A stretch of DNA of 64,000 nt from Verrucomicrobiaceae bacterium (GCA_947458455.1 CANGYJ010000008.1:271059-335058), one strand, 5' to 3'. Counted from the stretch's first letter, positions 17,191 to 26,237 are shown. Numbers and translations are program-made. Notes: a model not told the origin generated them from the sequence alone.

Positions 17191-17376
17191 TCAGGATGGA
17201 GCCGCGAATGTCTTCGGCATCTGCTTCGTCAGACCCGCGTGCTTTCGCGTATGATTGCCGATCTCAAACCCATCCACATGCAGCGCCTGGATCTGCTCCC
17301 AGATCATGTAGTTCTTTTGGAACGCTGACATTTGCTGGCCCCCATTTCTGTCAGCCAAAACCAAACTGCTTCCCAT
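17191..17376 (-). pseudogene. Polysaccharide deacetylase remnant
   Basis: A 61-codon minus-strand frame contains YMIWEQIQALHVDGFEIGNH followed by TRKHAGL, matching the second NodB motif region (H-[S/T]-x-x-H) of polysaccharide deacetylases. The first motif (T-F-D-D) and the whole C-terminal half are absent, and the frame stops just after KTFAAPS. It is therefore a fragment left in the 298-base space between the BNR gene and the SGNH-like operon. No other feature was found in that space. Confidence 0.6.
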
Positions 17377-17411
17377 TGAGCGATTTAAGTGAAGCCAGAC
17401 GTTAAAACGAC

Positions 17412-18281
17412 ATCAAAGCCACCTTTCTCCTCGCTACCCTTTGCCTCACCGCACTCATCACCCGCGCGGATGATTTGCAGCCGCCGATCACCGTCGGGCA
17501 GCGAGTCGCCACCTGCGGTCACAGCTTCCATGTCTTCACCTATCGACAGGTCGAACAGATCGCGACTTCGGCGGGCTTGAAGCATCAATTGGCGGGCCTT
17601 TCGAGCATCGGCGGGTCCACAGTGCAGAAGCATTGGGACGTGCCGGAGGAGAAAAGCGCGGTGAAACAGGTGCTCAAGGCCGGAAAGGCCGATGTGCTCA
17701 CGCTTTCGCCCATCTGGCTGCCGGACGAGGCCATCGAGCAGTTCGTGAAGCTTGGCATCGAGCACAACCCGACGCTGCGCATCAGCGTGCAGGAATACTG
17801 GATGCCAAATGACGAGTATGAGCCCGTCTATCCGCTCCAGACCAAGAAGAAGGTCGATCACAACGCCACCGATCTCGCCAAGCTCCGCGATGCCACGCTG
17901 CGCTACGCCAAGGACATCGAAGACTACGCTAAAGGCATCAACCAACGCCTTGGCAAAGACGCCGTGCTCATCGTGCCCGTCGGCATGGCGGCGGTGGCGC
18001 TGCGTGAAAAGATCGTCAAAGGCGAAGCCCCCGGCCTCAAAGCCCAAGCCGACCTCTTCCGCGACACCTGGGGCCACGCCAATCCTCCGCTGCAAATCCT
18101 CGCCAGCTACTGCCACTACGCCGTCATCTATCGACAAAGCCCCTTCGGTCTGCCTGTGCCACAAGCCTTCAAACTGCTTAAAGAAATGGGCGATGACGAC
18201 CAAGCCAAGCTCAACACCCTGCTCCAGCAAATCGCCTGGGACACCGTGAGCACCCACCCAATGAGCGGGATCAACAAGTAA
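17412..18281 (+). CDS. SGNH-hydrolase-like secreted protein with no conventional start codon
   Basis: About 289 residues if read from 17412. The frame upstream encodes a good signal peptide (KATFLLATLCLTALITRADD), but where ATG is expected there is ATC at 17412, and an in-frame stop lies at 17403. The first conventional candidate is TTG at 17475, after the signal peptide. The mature part shows CGHSFHVF near 35-42, a likely nucleophile-Ser loop of an SGNH/GDSL-type fold, then LSSIGGSTVQKHW, VLTLSPIWLP and a late WGHANPP. It leads a packed operon with sulfatases (gap of 11 bases). Either ATC or TTG is used, or the gene has lost translation. The family assignment is tentative. Confidence 0.55.
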   Translation: MKATFLLATLCLTALITRADDLQPPITVGQRVATCGHSFHVFTYRQVEQIATSAGLKHQLAGLSSIGGSTVQKHWDVPEEKSAVKQVLKAGKADVLTLSPIWLPDEAIEQFVKLGIEHNPTLRISVQEYWMPNDEYEPVYPLQTKKKVDHNATDLAKLRDATLRYAKDIEDYAKGINQRLGKDAVLIVPVGMAAVALREKIVKGEAPGLKAQADLFRDTWGHANPPLQILASYCHYAVIYRQSPFGLPVPQAFKLLKEMGDDDQAKLNTLLQQIAWDTVSTHPMSGINK

Positions 18282-18292
18282 CGCACCATCCC

Positions 18293-19831
18293 ATGAAACG
18301 ACTCCTTCTCTTCCTCACCCTCTCTTCTTCGCTCTTCGCAGCGCAGCCGAACATCGTCATCATCCTCGCGGATGACCTTGGATACGGCGACATGCACGCG
18401 AACAACCCGGAGCGCTCCAAAATCCCCACACCGAACATGGATCGACTGGCCGCCGAGGGCATGCGGTTCACGGATGGGCATTCGAGTTCCGGCTGCTGCT
18501 CGCCTTCGCGCTACACGCTGCTCACGGGGCGTTATCATTGGCGGACGACGCTTCAAGCTGGGATTGTTGGCGAGTGGGGGAAGCCGCTCATCGCACCGGA
18601 TCGCCTGACGATTGGCAAGCTGACGCAGCAGCATGGCTACCACACGGCCTGCATCGGCAAATGGCATCTCGGCAGCGATTGGCCAATCACACCGGAGCAA
18701 AAGAAACACTTCAGCGGCTTCGGTGGCAAAGCGGGTGGCGGTGGTGAGGTTTCGACGGCGATCACCGACGCGCATCGCGAGACGTGGAAGGCGGTGTTTT
18801 CGCAGCGCATCCCCGGTGGTCCGAAGGAACGCGGCTTTAACGAGTATTTCGGCACCGACGTGCCGAACTGGCCACCGTATTGCTTCATTGACGGTGATCG
18901 AACCGTGGGCATTCCGAGCGAGCTGCTGCCGACGTCAAAGCTCGTAAAAAACCAAGCCAGCAAGCAAGGCCCTGCGCTGCCAGGTTGGCAGTTGGAGGGC
19001 ATCTTGCCTGCGTTGGCGGATCGGGCGGAAAAGTTCATCAAGGTGCAGTCGGAAGCGAAGAAGCCCTTTTTGCTCTACCTGCCGCTCACCTCGCCGCATA
19101 CGCCGTTGGCCGTGAATCCCGAGTGGAAGGGCAAAAGTGGCCTGAACAACGACTTCGCCGATTTGGTGATGGAGACGGATCACGTGCTCGGTCGCGTGCT
19201 CGATGCGCTGAAGGCCAGCGGCGTTGAAAACGAGACCTTCGTGCTTTTCACCAGCGACAACGGCTGCGCTTCCTACATCGGCGTGAAGGAGATGGAAAAG
19301 CAGGGCCACTATCCCAGTGGGCCGCTGCGCGACTACAAGACCTCCGTTTATGAAGGCGGGCATCGCGTGCCCTTTGTGGTGAAATGGCCCGGCGTCGTCA
19401 AAGCAGGCAGCGTTTGTAAACAGCTCGTGCTGCAAGCCGACACTCTCGCCACGCTCGCCGAGATCCTCGGCACGACGCTGCCGGAGACTGCAGGCGAGGA
19501 CAGCTTCAGCCTGATGCCTCTGCTCAAAGGCGAAGATCGCCCCATCCGCACGAACGCCGTGAACACGGCCTGCGGCGGCACGCCCAGCTACCGCGAAAGC
19601 GCTTGGAAATACGTCGCCGCAGCCAAGCCCGAACTCTACAACCTCGATGAAGATCTCGCCGAGTCGATGAACGTGGCCCCGCTGCATCCCGACCGCGTCA
19701 AAGCGATGCAGGCCGCCTTTGAAAAACTCATCCGTGCCGGCCGCAGCACGCCTGGAGCCCCGCAAAAGAACGACATCAAGGTCGTGCGTTACCCCAAAGC
19801 CACCGCACCCGCCAAAGCGAAGAAGAAATAG
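18293..19831 (+). CDS. Secreted type I sulfatase (arylsulfatase-like)
   Basis: 512 residues with a signal peptide (1-17). The N-terminal metal-binding motif IVIILADDLGYGDMH is followed by the catalytic loop C69-SPSR in GCCSPSRYTLLTGRYHW, where the cysteine is converted to formylglycine by a maturase. Later landmarks are IGKWHLGSDWP, LPLTSPHTPLAV and LFTSDNGC. It removes sulfate esters from an extracellular substrate, likely a glycan given the PL6 lyase three genes on. It is second in the operon, and the next gene begins 2 bases after its stop. Confidence 0.92.
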   Translation: MKRLLLFLTLSSSLFAAQPNIVIILADDLGYGDMHANNPERSKIPTPNMDRLAAEGMRFTDGHSSSGCCSPSRYTLLTGRYHWRTTLQAGIVGEWGKPLIAPDRLTIGKLTQQHGYHTACIGKWHLGSDWPITPEQKKHFSGFGGKAGGGGEVSTAITDAHRETWKAVFSQRIPGGPKERGFNEYFGTDVPNWPPYCFIDGDRTVGIPSELLPTSKLVKNQASKQGPALPGWQLEGILPALADRAEKFIKVQSEAKKPFLLYLPLTSPHTPLAVNPEWKGKSGLNNDFADLVMETDHVLGRVLDALKASGVENETFVLFTSDNGCASYIGVKEMEKQGHYPSGPLRDYKTSVYEGGHRVPFVVKWPGVVKAGSVCKQLVLQADTLATLAEILGTTLPETAGEDSFSLMPLLKGEDRPIRTNAVNTACGGTPSYRESAWKYVAAAKPELYNLDEDLAESMNVAPLHPDRVKAMQAAFEKLIRAGRSTPGAPQKNDIKVVRYPKATAPAKAKKK

Positions 19832-19833
19832 AT

Positions 19834-20583
19834 ATGAAACTCATCCTGCTGCTCGCAGCGACACTCTGCCTAACTGCCAAAGCCGACGATCTGCCCACGC
19901 TCATGACCACGCGTGGCAAGCTGCTCGCCAGCGAGGACTTCGCTCAAGCGCCTCCGCCATTCACGGGCAAGCCCGTTGGTTTCGCGAGCGGCTTCACCGG
20001 CTGGCGCTACAACAGCAGCGCCACGGGCGGCAAAGGCGGACGTTGGGAAATCGCGAAGGGCGAGTTCCGTGGCATCGAGACGCCCGGCGCGAACCATCCG
20101 GCCACGGCTTCGTTTGGCCTTCCGTTTCAAAACGTGATCATCCAGTGCGAGGTGCGCCTCAACGACGTTCCTGACGAGGGCCGGAAGTATCGCTCGCTGT
20201 TTCTGAAGGCCACGGATGCGAAGGACTACGTCATCTCGCTCAGCCTCGGCCAAGGCGGTCTGTTTTTGACGCCGTATGATGCGGACAAGATCCATCCCAC
20301 CACCAAGCAGCGCGAGAAAGGCACCACCGTGAAGCTGCTCACGCCGATCAAACTCAACGAATGGCACACCGTCGTGCTGGAGATCCTCGGAAACGAAGTC
20401 GTTGGCACGCTGGACAAGCAAAGCATCACGCTGAGCAATCCGCTCATCGGCAGCGCCAAACACAGTCTCATGCTCGGTGCGGGCACCGAGGCGAGCTTTC
20501 GCAAGCTGCGCATCTGGGAAGCGCTGACGAATGCCGAGTGGGAGAAGAACAAGGCGAAACTCCATGCCACCGCAAAGCCATGA
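19834..20583 (+). CDS. Secreted jelly-roll (LamG/DUF1080-like) protein
   Basis: 249 residues with a signal peptide (MKLILLLAATLCLTAKADD). The body reads as a concanavalin-like beta-sandwich: FTGWRYNSSATGGKGGRWEI, NVIIQCEVRLNDVPDEGRKY, then LNEWHTVVLEILGNEVVGTL and a closing FRKLRIWEALTNAEWEKNK. Similar proteins in PVC polysaccharide clusters bind or cleave sugars. No catalytic residues could be assigned. Its stop codon overlaps the PL6 start codon (ATGA), so the two are translationally coupled. Confidence 0.75.
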   Translation: MKLILLLAATLCLTAKADDLPTLMTTRGKLLASEDFAQAPPPFTGKPVGFASGFTGWRYNSSATGGKGGRWEIAKGEFRGIETPGANHPATASFGLPFQNVIIQCEVRLNDVPDEGRKYRSLFLKATDAKDYVISLSLGQGGLFLTPYDADKIHPTTKQREKGTTVKLLTPIKLNEWHTVVLEILGNEVVGTLDKQSITLSNPLIGSAKHSLMLGAGTEASFRKLRIWEALTNAEWEKNKAKLHATAKP

Positions 20584-21899
20584 GAGCCGCGCTTTGCCTC
20601 TGCCTTTGGAGTTTGTGCGTGATGGCAAATGAACTGCCGAAGACGCTCCGCCTCGATCTTCAGCGTCCGGTTGATCCACGGCTCGCGAAGATCGAATCCG
20701 GCGACTTTGGCAGCGGTGAGGTGCATGTGGCTCATTCAGCCATCGAAGTCCGTGCGTTGTCCGGCAAGCTCAAGCCGGGCGATCAGTTGGTGCTCTCGGG
20801 CACGGACTGGATCGATACGCGATTCACCTTTGAAGGTCACGGCACGGCTGAGGCTCCGATCATCATCCGGCCGGAGAAGCTGGGCAGCGTGAGTTTCACC
20901 GGCGAATCTGCGGTGACGTTCCATGGCGAGCATCTCATCGTGCATGATCTGGCTTTTCAAGGCGTGGCGGTATCGAAGAACAACGAGGTGCTCTTCCGCG
21001 TGGGCAATGGCGAGGCCAAACCGGCCAATCACTGCCTCTTCAATCGCCTGCGCTTCGAGAACTGCGGCTCCACGAACCCTGCGGACTGGCCGAAGCTGCA
21101 TCTCTGGCTCATGAGCATGCGCGGCCGTGGTAATACGGTGTCGAACTCCACCTTCAGCGGCTTCAAGCACATCGGGCAGATGCTCGGCGCGGCGGAACTG
21201 CCCAAGGACGGGCTGCAACAACTGCATGTGCTCAACAACCGCTTCCTCGACCGACCAAAGATCGACGATCAAAACGGCTACGAGATCATCCAGATCGGCT
21301 GGAGCGGCTCGCGTGCGGCTGCCACAGGATCGCTCATCCAGGGAAACACCTTCGAGCGCTGCGACGGCGAGAACGAACTCATCACGCTCAAGGCCTCTGA
21401 CATCGTCGTGCGAAAGAATCGCTTCATCGCCAGCCAGGGCGTGCTCTGCCTGCGCACCGCTCGCCGCGTGCTCGTGCAGGACAACCTCTTCGACGGCCAA
21501 GGCCGCGAGAACACTGGCGGCGTCCGTTTGCAAGGCGACGGCCATGCCCTCATCGGAAACATCTTCCGCAACCTGAAAAAGCCGAAGGACTACTACGCCT
21601 GGCCCATCTCCCTCATGGCCGCCGACGTGGAGACCTACGGCGAAACCGACGCTCTCGGTGGCTACGGACGCTCACACGACATCCTCATCACCCGCAACCG
21701 CTTCGAGCATTGCGAGAAGCGCATCGCCGTCGGCATCTACGCACGCAAAGAGTATCCACTGCTGCCGAAGAATATCGTCGTGCGCGAGAATGTGTTCGCA
21801 GGCATGGGAGATGGTAGCGCCTTCGACTACATCGCCCCTGACCCGATCGGCGAACTGCCGAAGGAACTTCATGAGTCCAAAAACACCTTCGAGCCATGA
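20580..21899 (+). CDS. Polysaccharide lyase family 6 (chondroitinase B / alginate lyase type)
   Basis: 439 residues: a signal peptide, then a right-handed parallel beta-helix. The PL6 active-site signature is clear: NTFERCDGENELITLK with Lys271, then SQGVLCLRTARRVLVQ with Arg292. These have the same 21-residue spacing as the catalytic Lys/Arg pair of chondroitinase B. PL6 enzymes cleave uronic-acid polymers (dermatan/chondroitin sulfate or alginate) by beta-elimination. With four sulfatases in the same operon, a sulfated uronate glycan is the likely target rather than alginate; this is inference. It overlaps both neighbours by 4 bases. Confidence 0.88.
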   Translation: MRAALCLCLWSLCVMANELPKTLRLDLQRPVDPRLAKIESGDFGSGEVHVAHSAIEVRALSGKLKPGDQLVLSGTDWIDTRFTFEGHGTAEAPIIIRPEKLGSVSFTGESAVTFHGEHLIVHDLAFQGVAVSKNNEVLFRVGNGEAKPANHCLFNRLRFENCGSTNPADWPKLHLWLMSMRGRGNTVSNSTFSGFKHIGQMLGAAELPKDGLQQLHVLNNRFLDRPKIDDQNGYEIIQIGWSGSRAAATGSLIQGNTFERCDGENELITLKASDIVVRKNRFIASQGVLCLRTARRVLVQDNLFDGQGRENTGGVRLQGDGHALIGNIFRNLKKPKDYYAWPISLMAADVETYGETDALGGYGRSHDILITRNRFEHCEKRIAVGIYARKEYPLLPKNIVVRENVFAGMGDGSAFDYIAPDPIGELPKELHESKNTFEP

Positions 21900-23329
21900 T
21901 CCACCGATTTCTCCTCATCCTCTTCGCTCTCTGCCCTTCGATCTTCGCGGCGCAGCCGAATATTCTGCACATCCTCGCCGATGACATGGGATGGAATGCG
22001 CTGAGCTGTTACGGCAACAAAGACCTGCAAACGCCGCACTTGGATCGTCTCGCGGCGCAGGGGATGCGGTTCACGCAGGCGTATGCCGATGCACAATGCT
22101 CGCCGACGCGTGCCGCCTTTCTCTCCGGTCAATACGGTGCTCGCACGGGCGTGTTCAAGGTGCTGAATGAGAAGGAGCCGTCGTTTGCGCCGATGCGTTC
22201 CGCCGAGGCGAAGGATGCGCTGGGACCGGAAACAGCCACACTGGCGACCACCTTGCGCCAAGCGGGCTACACGACCGGCATCAGCGGCAAGTGGCACATC
22301 GCGAACAACTACGCTGTCGCAGCATTGCGTAAGCGCGAAGGCTACTTCGACGCCTACGGCTTCGATTTCGCCGGTCCGGCGAATGGCAACGAACATCACG
22401 AGGATAAAACCGTCTCCGCCATCACGGACGACATCATCGGCTTTATCGAAGCGAACCGCAGCAAGCCATGGTTTGCCTTCGTATCGCATTTCAGCCCCCA
22501 CACGAAGCTGGAAGCACCGGAGGCGTTGATCGCGAAGCATGTCGCCCGAGGCTTCAAGCGATCGGCAAACGATGAAGGCAAGTCCACCGAGCGCCCCATC
22601 GCGAACTACCTCGCCATGCTGGAGCATCTCGACAACGAAGTGGGCCGCCTTCTCGCGAAACTCGATGAACTCAAGCTCAGCGACGACACGCTCGTCATCT
22701 TCACCAGCGACAACGGCGGCCTCTCCCGCGTGACGAACAACGCCCCACTCCGCGAAGGCAAAGGCTCGCCCTACGAAGGCGGCATCCGCGTCCCGCTCCT
22801 CGTGCGCTGGCCAGCAAAGGTGAAAGCTGGCAGCGAGTGCGATGCTCCCGTCCATACCGTGGATTTTTATCCGACGTTTGCCGCGCTCGCCGACGCGCCA
22901 CCGACTTCAGCGCATCCGCTCGATGGCGAAAACCTCCTACCGCGACTCACCCAAACCGGCCCACTCCAGCGTCCGGCTTTGTTCTGGCACATGCCCACCT
23001 ACACCACGAACTACGGACGCACGCCCTGCGCCGTCATCCGCGAGGGCGCTTGGAAGCTCATCCACTGGTTCGGTGACTACCTCGACACCACCGGCTTCAC
23101 GCCCGACGACAAACCCTACGGCAAACTCGTCGTCGGCCCGCGCACCGAGCTCTTCAACCTCCGCGAAGACCCCAACGAAACCCACAACCTCGCCACCGAC
23201 CGCCCCAAGAAAACCACCCACCTCACCAACGCCCTCAACGCCTGGCTCAAACGCACCAAGGCCAAGCTCCCCACCCCGAATCCCGACTTCAATGAGAAAC
23301 GCTGGCGGATATCGGCTGGTGCCAAATAA
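21896..23329 (+). CDS. Secreted type I sulfatase
   Basis: 477 residues with a signal peptide (1-18). It shows ILHILADDMGWNALSCYGNK, the catalytic loop C68-SPTR in DAQCSPTRAAFLSGQY, ISGKWHIANNY, FVSHFSPHTKLEAPE and VIFTSDNGGLSR. The formylglycine cysteine and metal-binding Asp pair are intact. Its start overlaps the PL6 stop (ATGA), which supports joint translation. It is distinct in sequence from the other sulfatases of the operon, so it probably attacks a different sulfate position. Confidence 0.92.
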   Translation: MIHRFLLILFALCPSIFAAQPNILHILADDMGWNALSCYGNKDLQTPHLDRLAAQGMRFTQAYADAQCSPTRAAFLSGQYGARTGVFKVLNEKEPSFAPMRSAEAKDALGPETATLATTLRQAGYTTGISGKWHIANNYAVAALRKREGYFDAYGFDFAGPANGNEHHEDKTVSAITDDIIGFIEANRSKPWFAFVSHFSPHTKLEAPEALIAKHVARGFKRSANDEGKSTERPIANYLAMLEHLDNEVGRLLAKLDELKLSDDTLVIFTSDNGGLSRVTNNAPLREGKGSPYEGGIRVPLLVRWPAKVKAGSECDAPVHTVDFYPTFAALADAPPTSAHPLDGENLLPRLTQTGPLQRPALFWHMPTYTTNYGRTPCAVIREGAWKLIHWFGDYLDTTGFTPDDKPYGKLVVGPRTELFNLREDPNETHNLATDRPKKTTHLTNALNAWLKRTKAKLPTPNPDFNEKRWRISAGAK

Positions 23330-23347
23330 CCCAGGTTGGTTCATCCC

Positions 23348-24781
23348 ATGATACGCGTTCTTTTCATCCTCTTCGCCCTGTGCTGCACGCTCCAGGCAGC
23401 GCAGCCCAACATCCTCATCATCCTCGCCGATGACCTCGGCTACGGTGATCTCGGCTGCTATGGCGCGAAGGACATCCGCACGCCGCATCTCGATAAGATG
23501 GCCGCAGAGGGCTTGAAGCTCACCAGCTTCTACGCGCAGCCGATTTGCGGTCCAAGTCGCGCAGCACTGATGACCGGCTGTTATCCCCTTCGCATCGGCG
23601 AGGTGAAAAACGGCAAAAACGGCCACACGCTGCCGCATACGAAGGAAGTCTTCATGGCGGAGATGCTGCGTGATTCGGGCTATCGCACCGGCATCGTCGG
23701 CAAATGGCATCTCGGCATGAACGCAGGCTGCGACCCCATCGCGCAAGGCTTTCAGCACGGCTACTTCACACCCGCTTTCAATGGAGCCACCCGCGACATC
23801 CAGCCCGGAGCGGTCGTGCCCTTCATGCGCAGGCCAGGTGAGGTTGTGCGCACCATCAAGACGCAGGCAGATATGGACACACTCACCGCCGACTGCACCC
23901 GCGAGGCGCTGGAGTTCATGCGCAACTCAAACCAAGAACCAGCAACCAAGAATAAAGAACCTTTCTTCCTCTACCTCGCCTATCACATGCCGCATGTGCC
24001 GCTCGGCGTGTCGGAGACGTTTCGCGGTAAGTCAAAGCGCGGCTTGTATGGCGATGCCGTCGAGGAACTCGACACCGCCATCGGCGACATCTTCGCCGAG
24101 CTGAAAAAACTCGGCCTCGATGACAACACGCTTGTCGTCTTCACCAGCGATAACGGCCCGTGGACCGACAAACAGATCGGTGACCATGGCGGCAGCCCTG
24201 GTCCTTTTCGTGGAGCCAAAATGACCACTTGGGAAGGCGGTTGGCGTGTCCCCGGCATCGTGCGCTGGCCCGGCAAAGTCCGCGCCGATGAAACCAGCGA
24301 CGGCATCGCCGCCACCATCGACCTGCTGCCTACCTTCGCCGCACTCTCTGGCGCAAAACTCCCGGACGCTAAGCTCGACGGCCTCGACCTCACCGATTTC
24401 CTCACCACGCCAAACGCTCCCAGCCCACGCGAGACCTTCCTCTACCACAACGGCGCACGCCTCACCGCCGTGCGGCACAAGGACTTCAAACTCGTCTTCG
24501 CCCGCCCCGCCGGCGGCGAGATGCCCTACATGCCCAACTTTGTGACCGGCCACATCGAATCCCTGCCGCAGACCCAGCTCTACCAACTCTCCGCCGACCC
24601 GACTGAATCCACTGACCTTTCCGCGAAGCGTCCCGCCGTCGTGAAGCTCCTCACCCAACTCGCCGACGAATCCCGCGCCGACCTCGGCGACTTCACCGGC
24701 CCCGGCAATGGTGCGCACTTCTTTGACGAAGGCCCCCGCTGGCCCAAAGCCGCCGAAACGAAGCGCAAACAGGCCAAGTGA
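23348..24781 (+). CDS. Secreted type I sulfatase
   Basis: 477 residues with a signal peptide (1-18). ILIILADDLGYGDLGCYGAK, the catalytic loop C67-GPSR (PICGPSRAALMTGCYPLR), IVGKWHLGMN, LAYHMPHVPLGV and VVFTSDNGPWTD are present, typical of N-acetylgalactosamine-6-sulfatase/arylsulfatase A-like enzymes. It lies 18 bases after the previous sulfatase. Within it, residues encoded at 23929-23961 (NSNQEPATKNKEPF) come from a repetitive AACCAAGAACC tract that looks like an in-frame insertion just before a core strand. ATG 23348 is preferred over a TTG-type extension at 23336. Confidence 0.92.
   Translation: MIRVLFILFALCCTLQAAQPNILIILADDLGYGDLGCYGAKDIRTPHLDKMAAEGLKLTSFYAQPICGPSRAALMTGCYPLRIGEVKNGKNGHTLPHTKEVFMAEMLRDSGYRTGIVGKWHLGMNAGCDPIAQGFQHGYFTPAFNGATRDIQPGAVVPFMRRPGEVVRTIKTQADMDTLTADCTREALEFMRNSNQEPATKNKEPFFLYLAYHMPHVPLGVSETFRGKSKRGLYGDAVEELDTAIGDIFAELKKLGLDDNTLVVFTSDNGPWTDKQIGDHGGSPGPFRGAKMTTWEGGWRVPGIVRWPGKVRADETSDGIAATIDLLPTFAALSGAKLPDAKLDGLDLTDFLTTPNAPSPRETFLYHNGARLTAVRHKDFKLVFARPAGGEMPYMPNFVTGHIESLPQTQLYQLSADPTESTDLSAKRPAVVKLLTQLADESRADLGDFTGPGNGAHFFDEGPRWPKAAETKRKQAK
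23929..23961 (+). repeat. AACCAAGAA-type low-complexity insert inside a sulfatase gene
   Basis: A tract built of AACCAAGAACC-like units encodes NQEPATKNKEP in frame. A similar tract lies on the minus strand at 34762-34794 in the 1603-residue protein, encoding KNEEPGTKN. The two share the core AACCA(G/A)(G/C)AACCAAGAA. Confidence 0.45.
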
Positions 24782-24800
24782 CTCGATGCCTTCTCACACC

Positions 24801-26204
24801 ATGACACGCCTCCTTTTGATCTTCTTCGCTCTTTGCCCTGCGCTGTTCGCAGCGCCGCCAAACGTCCTCTTCATCATCGTCGATGACCTCACGACGACGT
24901 TGGGCTGCTATGGCAATGCACACGTCCGCACGCCGGGGATGGATGCGCTGGCGGCGCGTGGGGTGCGGTTTGATCGGGCTTACACGCAGTTCGCGCTGTG
25001 CAATCCCTCGCGGTGCTCGTTTCTCACGGGCTGCTATCCGGAGAAGACGGGCGTGATGGATCTCACGACGAGTTTGCGCAAGGCATTGCCGAACGAAGTG
25101 ACGCTGCCGCAGCATTTCAAAGACAACGGCTACGCCACCGGACGCGTCGGCAAGGTCTTCCATGTGCCTGATCCAAAGACGAAGCTCGATGTCGAACTCG
25201 GCTCCGCGCTGCACCGGGACAACGAAATCCTCACCGAGGCCAAAACGGCAAACGATCCCGACGACAAACCGCGCACGAAGGCCAAGGGCGATGGCTACAA
25301 CCGCACTTACGCGGCCTCATCGCGGCCAGCGGCAGAATTCACCGATTACGCGATCGCTGACGATGCCATCGCCACGCTGGAGCAGTTCAAGGCGAAGCCG
25401 TTTTTCCTCGCCGTGGGCTTCATCCGACCTCACACGCCGTTTGTGGCCCCGAAATCGTTCTTTGAGGCCATCGACCAGACGAAGCTCACGCTGCCGCCGT
25501 TATACCGCGACGGAGGTGAAGTCCTCACGCAACTGCCCAAAGCCTCGCTGCGGCCCAACAACAACGTTTTCCGCTACGCCGCTCCCACTCGCGATGAAGC
25601 CCGTGATGCGTTGCAGGCTTACCTGGCCTCCACGAGCTTCGTGGACTCGCAAATCGCTCGTGTGCTCGAAAAGCTCGATGAACTGCATCTCGCCGAAAAA
25701 ACCATCATCGTGCTCACCGGCGATCACGGCTATCAACTCGGCGAACACGGCCTGTGGGCCAAGCAGACGCTCTTTGAAGGCGCGAACCATGTACCGCTGA
25801 TCATCGCCGCACCCGGTGTGAAGCCTGGAGCTCGCAGCGGCCTGGCCGAGCAGGTGGACATCTATCCCACGCTCTGCGATCTCGCCGGATTGCCCAAGCC
25901 GAAGCATCTACAAGGCCGCAGCCTGAAACCGATGCTCGATGATCCGAGCACAAAGGGAAAGCAGGTGGCCATCAGCACCATGATCGCCCCGCACACGAAA
26001 CAAACCGGCCACAGCCTGCGCACCGATGCCTTTCGCTACATCGCCTGGGAAGGCGGCGAAGAACTTCTCTATGATTTGCGCACCGATGCGGATGAACTCC
26101 ACAACCTCGCCAAGCAACCCGCACAAGCCGAGCGCATGAATCGAATGCGGGAGCGACTGGCGGCGCATTTGAAGAGTGTGGTTGAGTCCTCTGGACTCAG
26201 GTGA
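24801..26204 (+). CDS. Secreted iduronate-2-sulfatase-like sulfatase
   Basis: 467 residues with a signal peptide (1-18). The catalytic loop is C67-NPSR (FALCNPSRCSFLTGCYPEKT). GRVGKVFHVPD replaces the usual G-K-W-H, and AVGFIRPHTPFVAPKSFF and VLTGDHGYQLGEHGLWAKQT are the signatures of the iduronate-2-sulfatase group. That assignment fits the uronate-directed PL6 lyase in the operon. The C-terminus (VVESSGLR and stop) is encoded by the first arm of a palindromic element at 26178-26231, so the natural end may have been altered. It is the last gene of the operon. Confidence 0.9.
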   Translation: MTRLLLIFFALCPALFAAPPNVLFIIVDDLTTTLGCYGNAHVRTPGMDALAARGVRFDRAYTQFALCNPSRCSFLTGCYPEKTGVMDLTTSLRKALPNEVTLPQHFKDNGYATGRVGKVFHVPDPKTKLDVELGSALHRDNEILTEAKTANDPDDKPRTKAKGDGYNRTYAASSRPAAEFTDYAIADDAIATLEQFKAKPFFLAVGFIRPHTPFVAPKSFFEAIDQTKLTLPPLYRDGGEVLTQLPKASLRPNNNVFRYAAPTRDEARDALQAYLASTSFVDSQIARVLEKLDELHLAEKTIIVLTGDHGYQLGEHGLWAKQTLFEGANHVPLIIAAPGVKPGARSGLAEQVDIYPTLCDLAGLPKPKHLQGRSLKPMLDDPSTKGKQVAISTMIAPHTKQTGHSLRTDAFRYIAWEGGEELLYDLRTDADELHNLAKQPAQAERMNRMRERLAAHLKSVVESSGLR

Positions 26205-26231
26205 AGACCGCTGTCCAGAGGACGGCACCAC
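26178..26231. repeat. Palindromic element covering the 3' end of a sulfatase gene
   Basis: Perfect arms GTCCTCTGGAC (26186-26196) and GTCCAGAGGAC (26213-26223) are extended outward by an imperfect GTGGT/ACCAC match to 26178 and 26231. It supplies the last codons and stop of the sulfatase and ends just before the convergent TrhO-fusion stop. There is no T-run, so it is not a standard terminator, although it may act as one for convergent genes. Confidence 0.65.
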
Positions 26232-26237
26232 ACGGAT

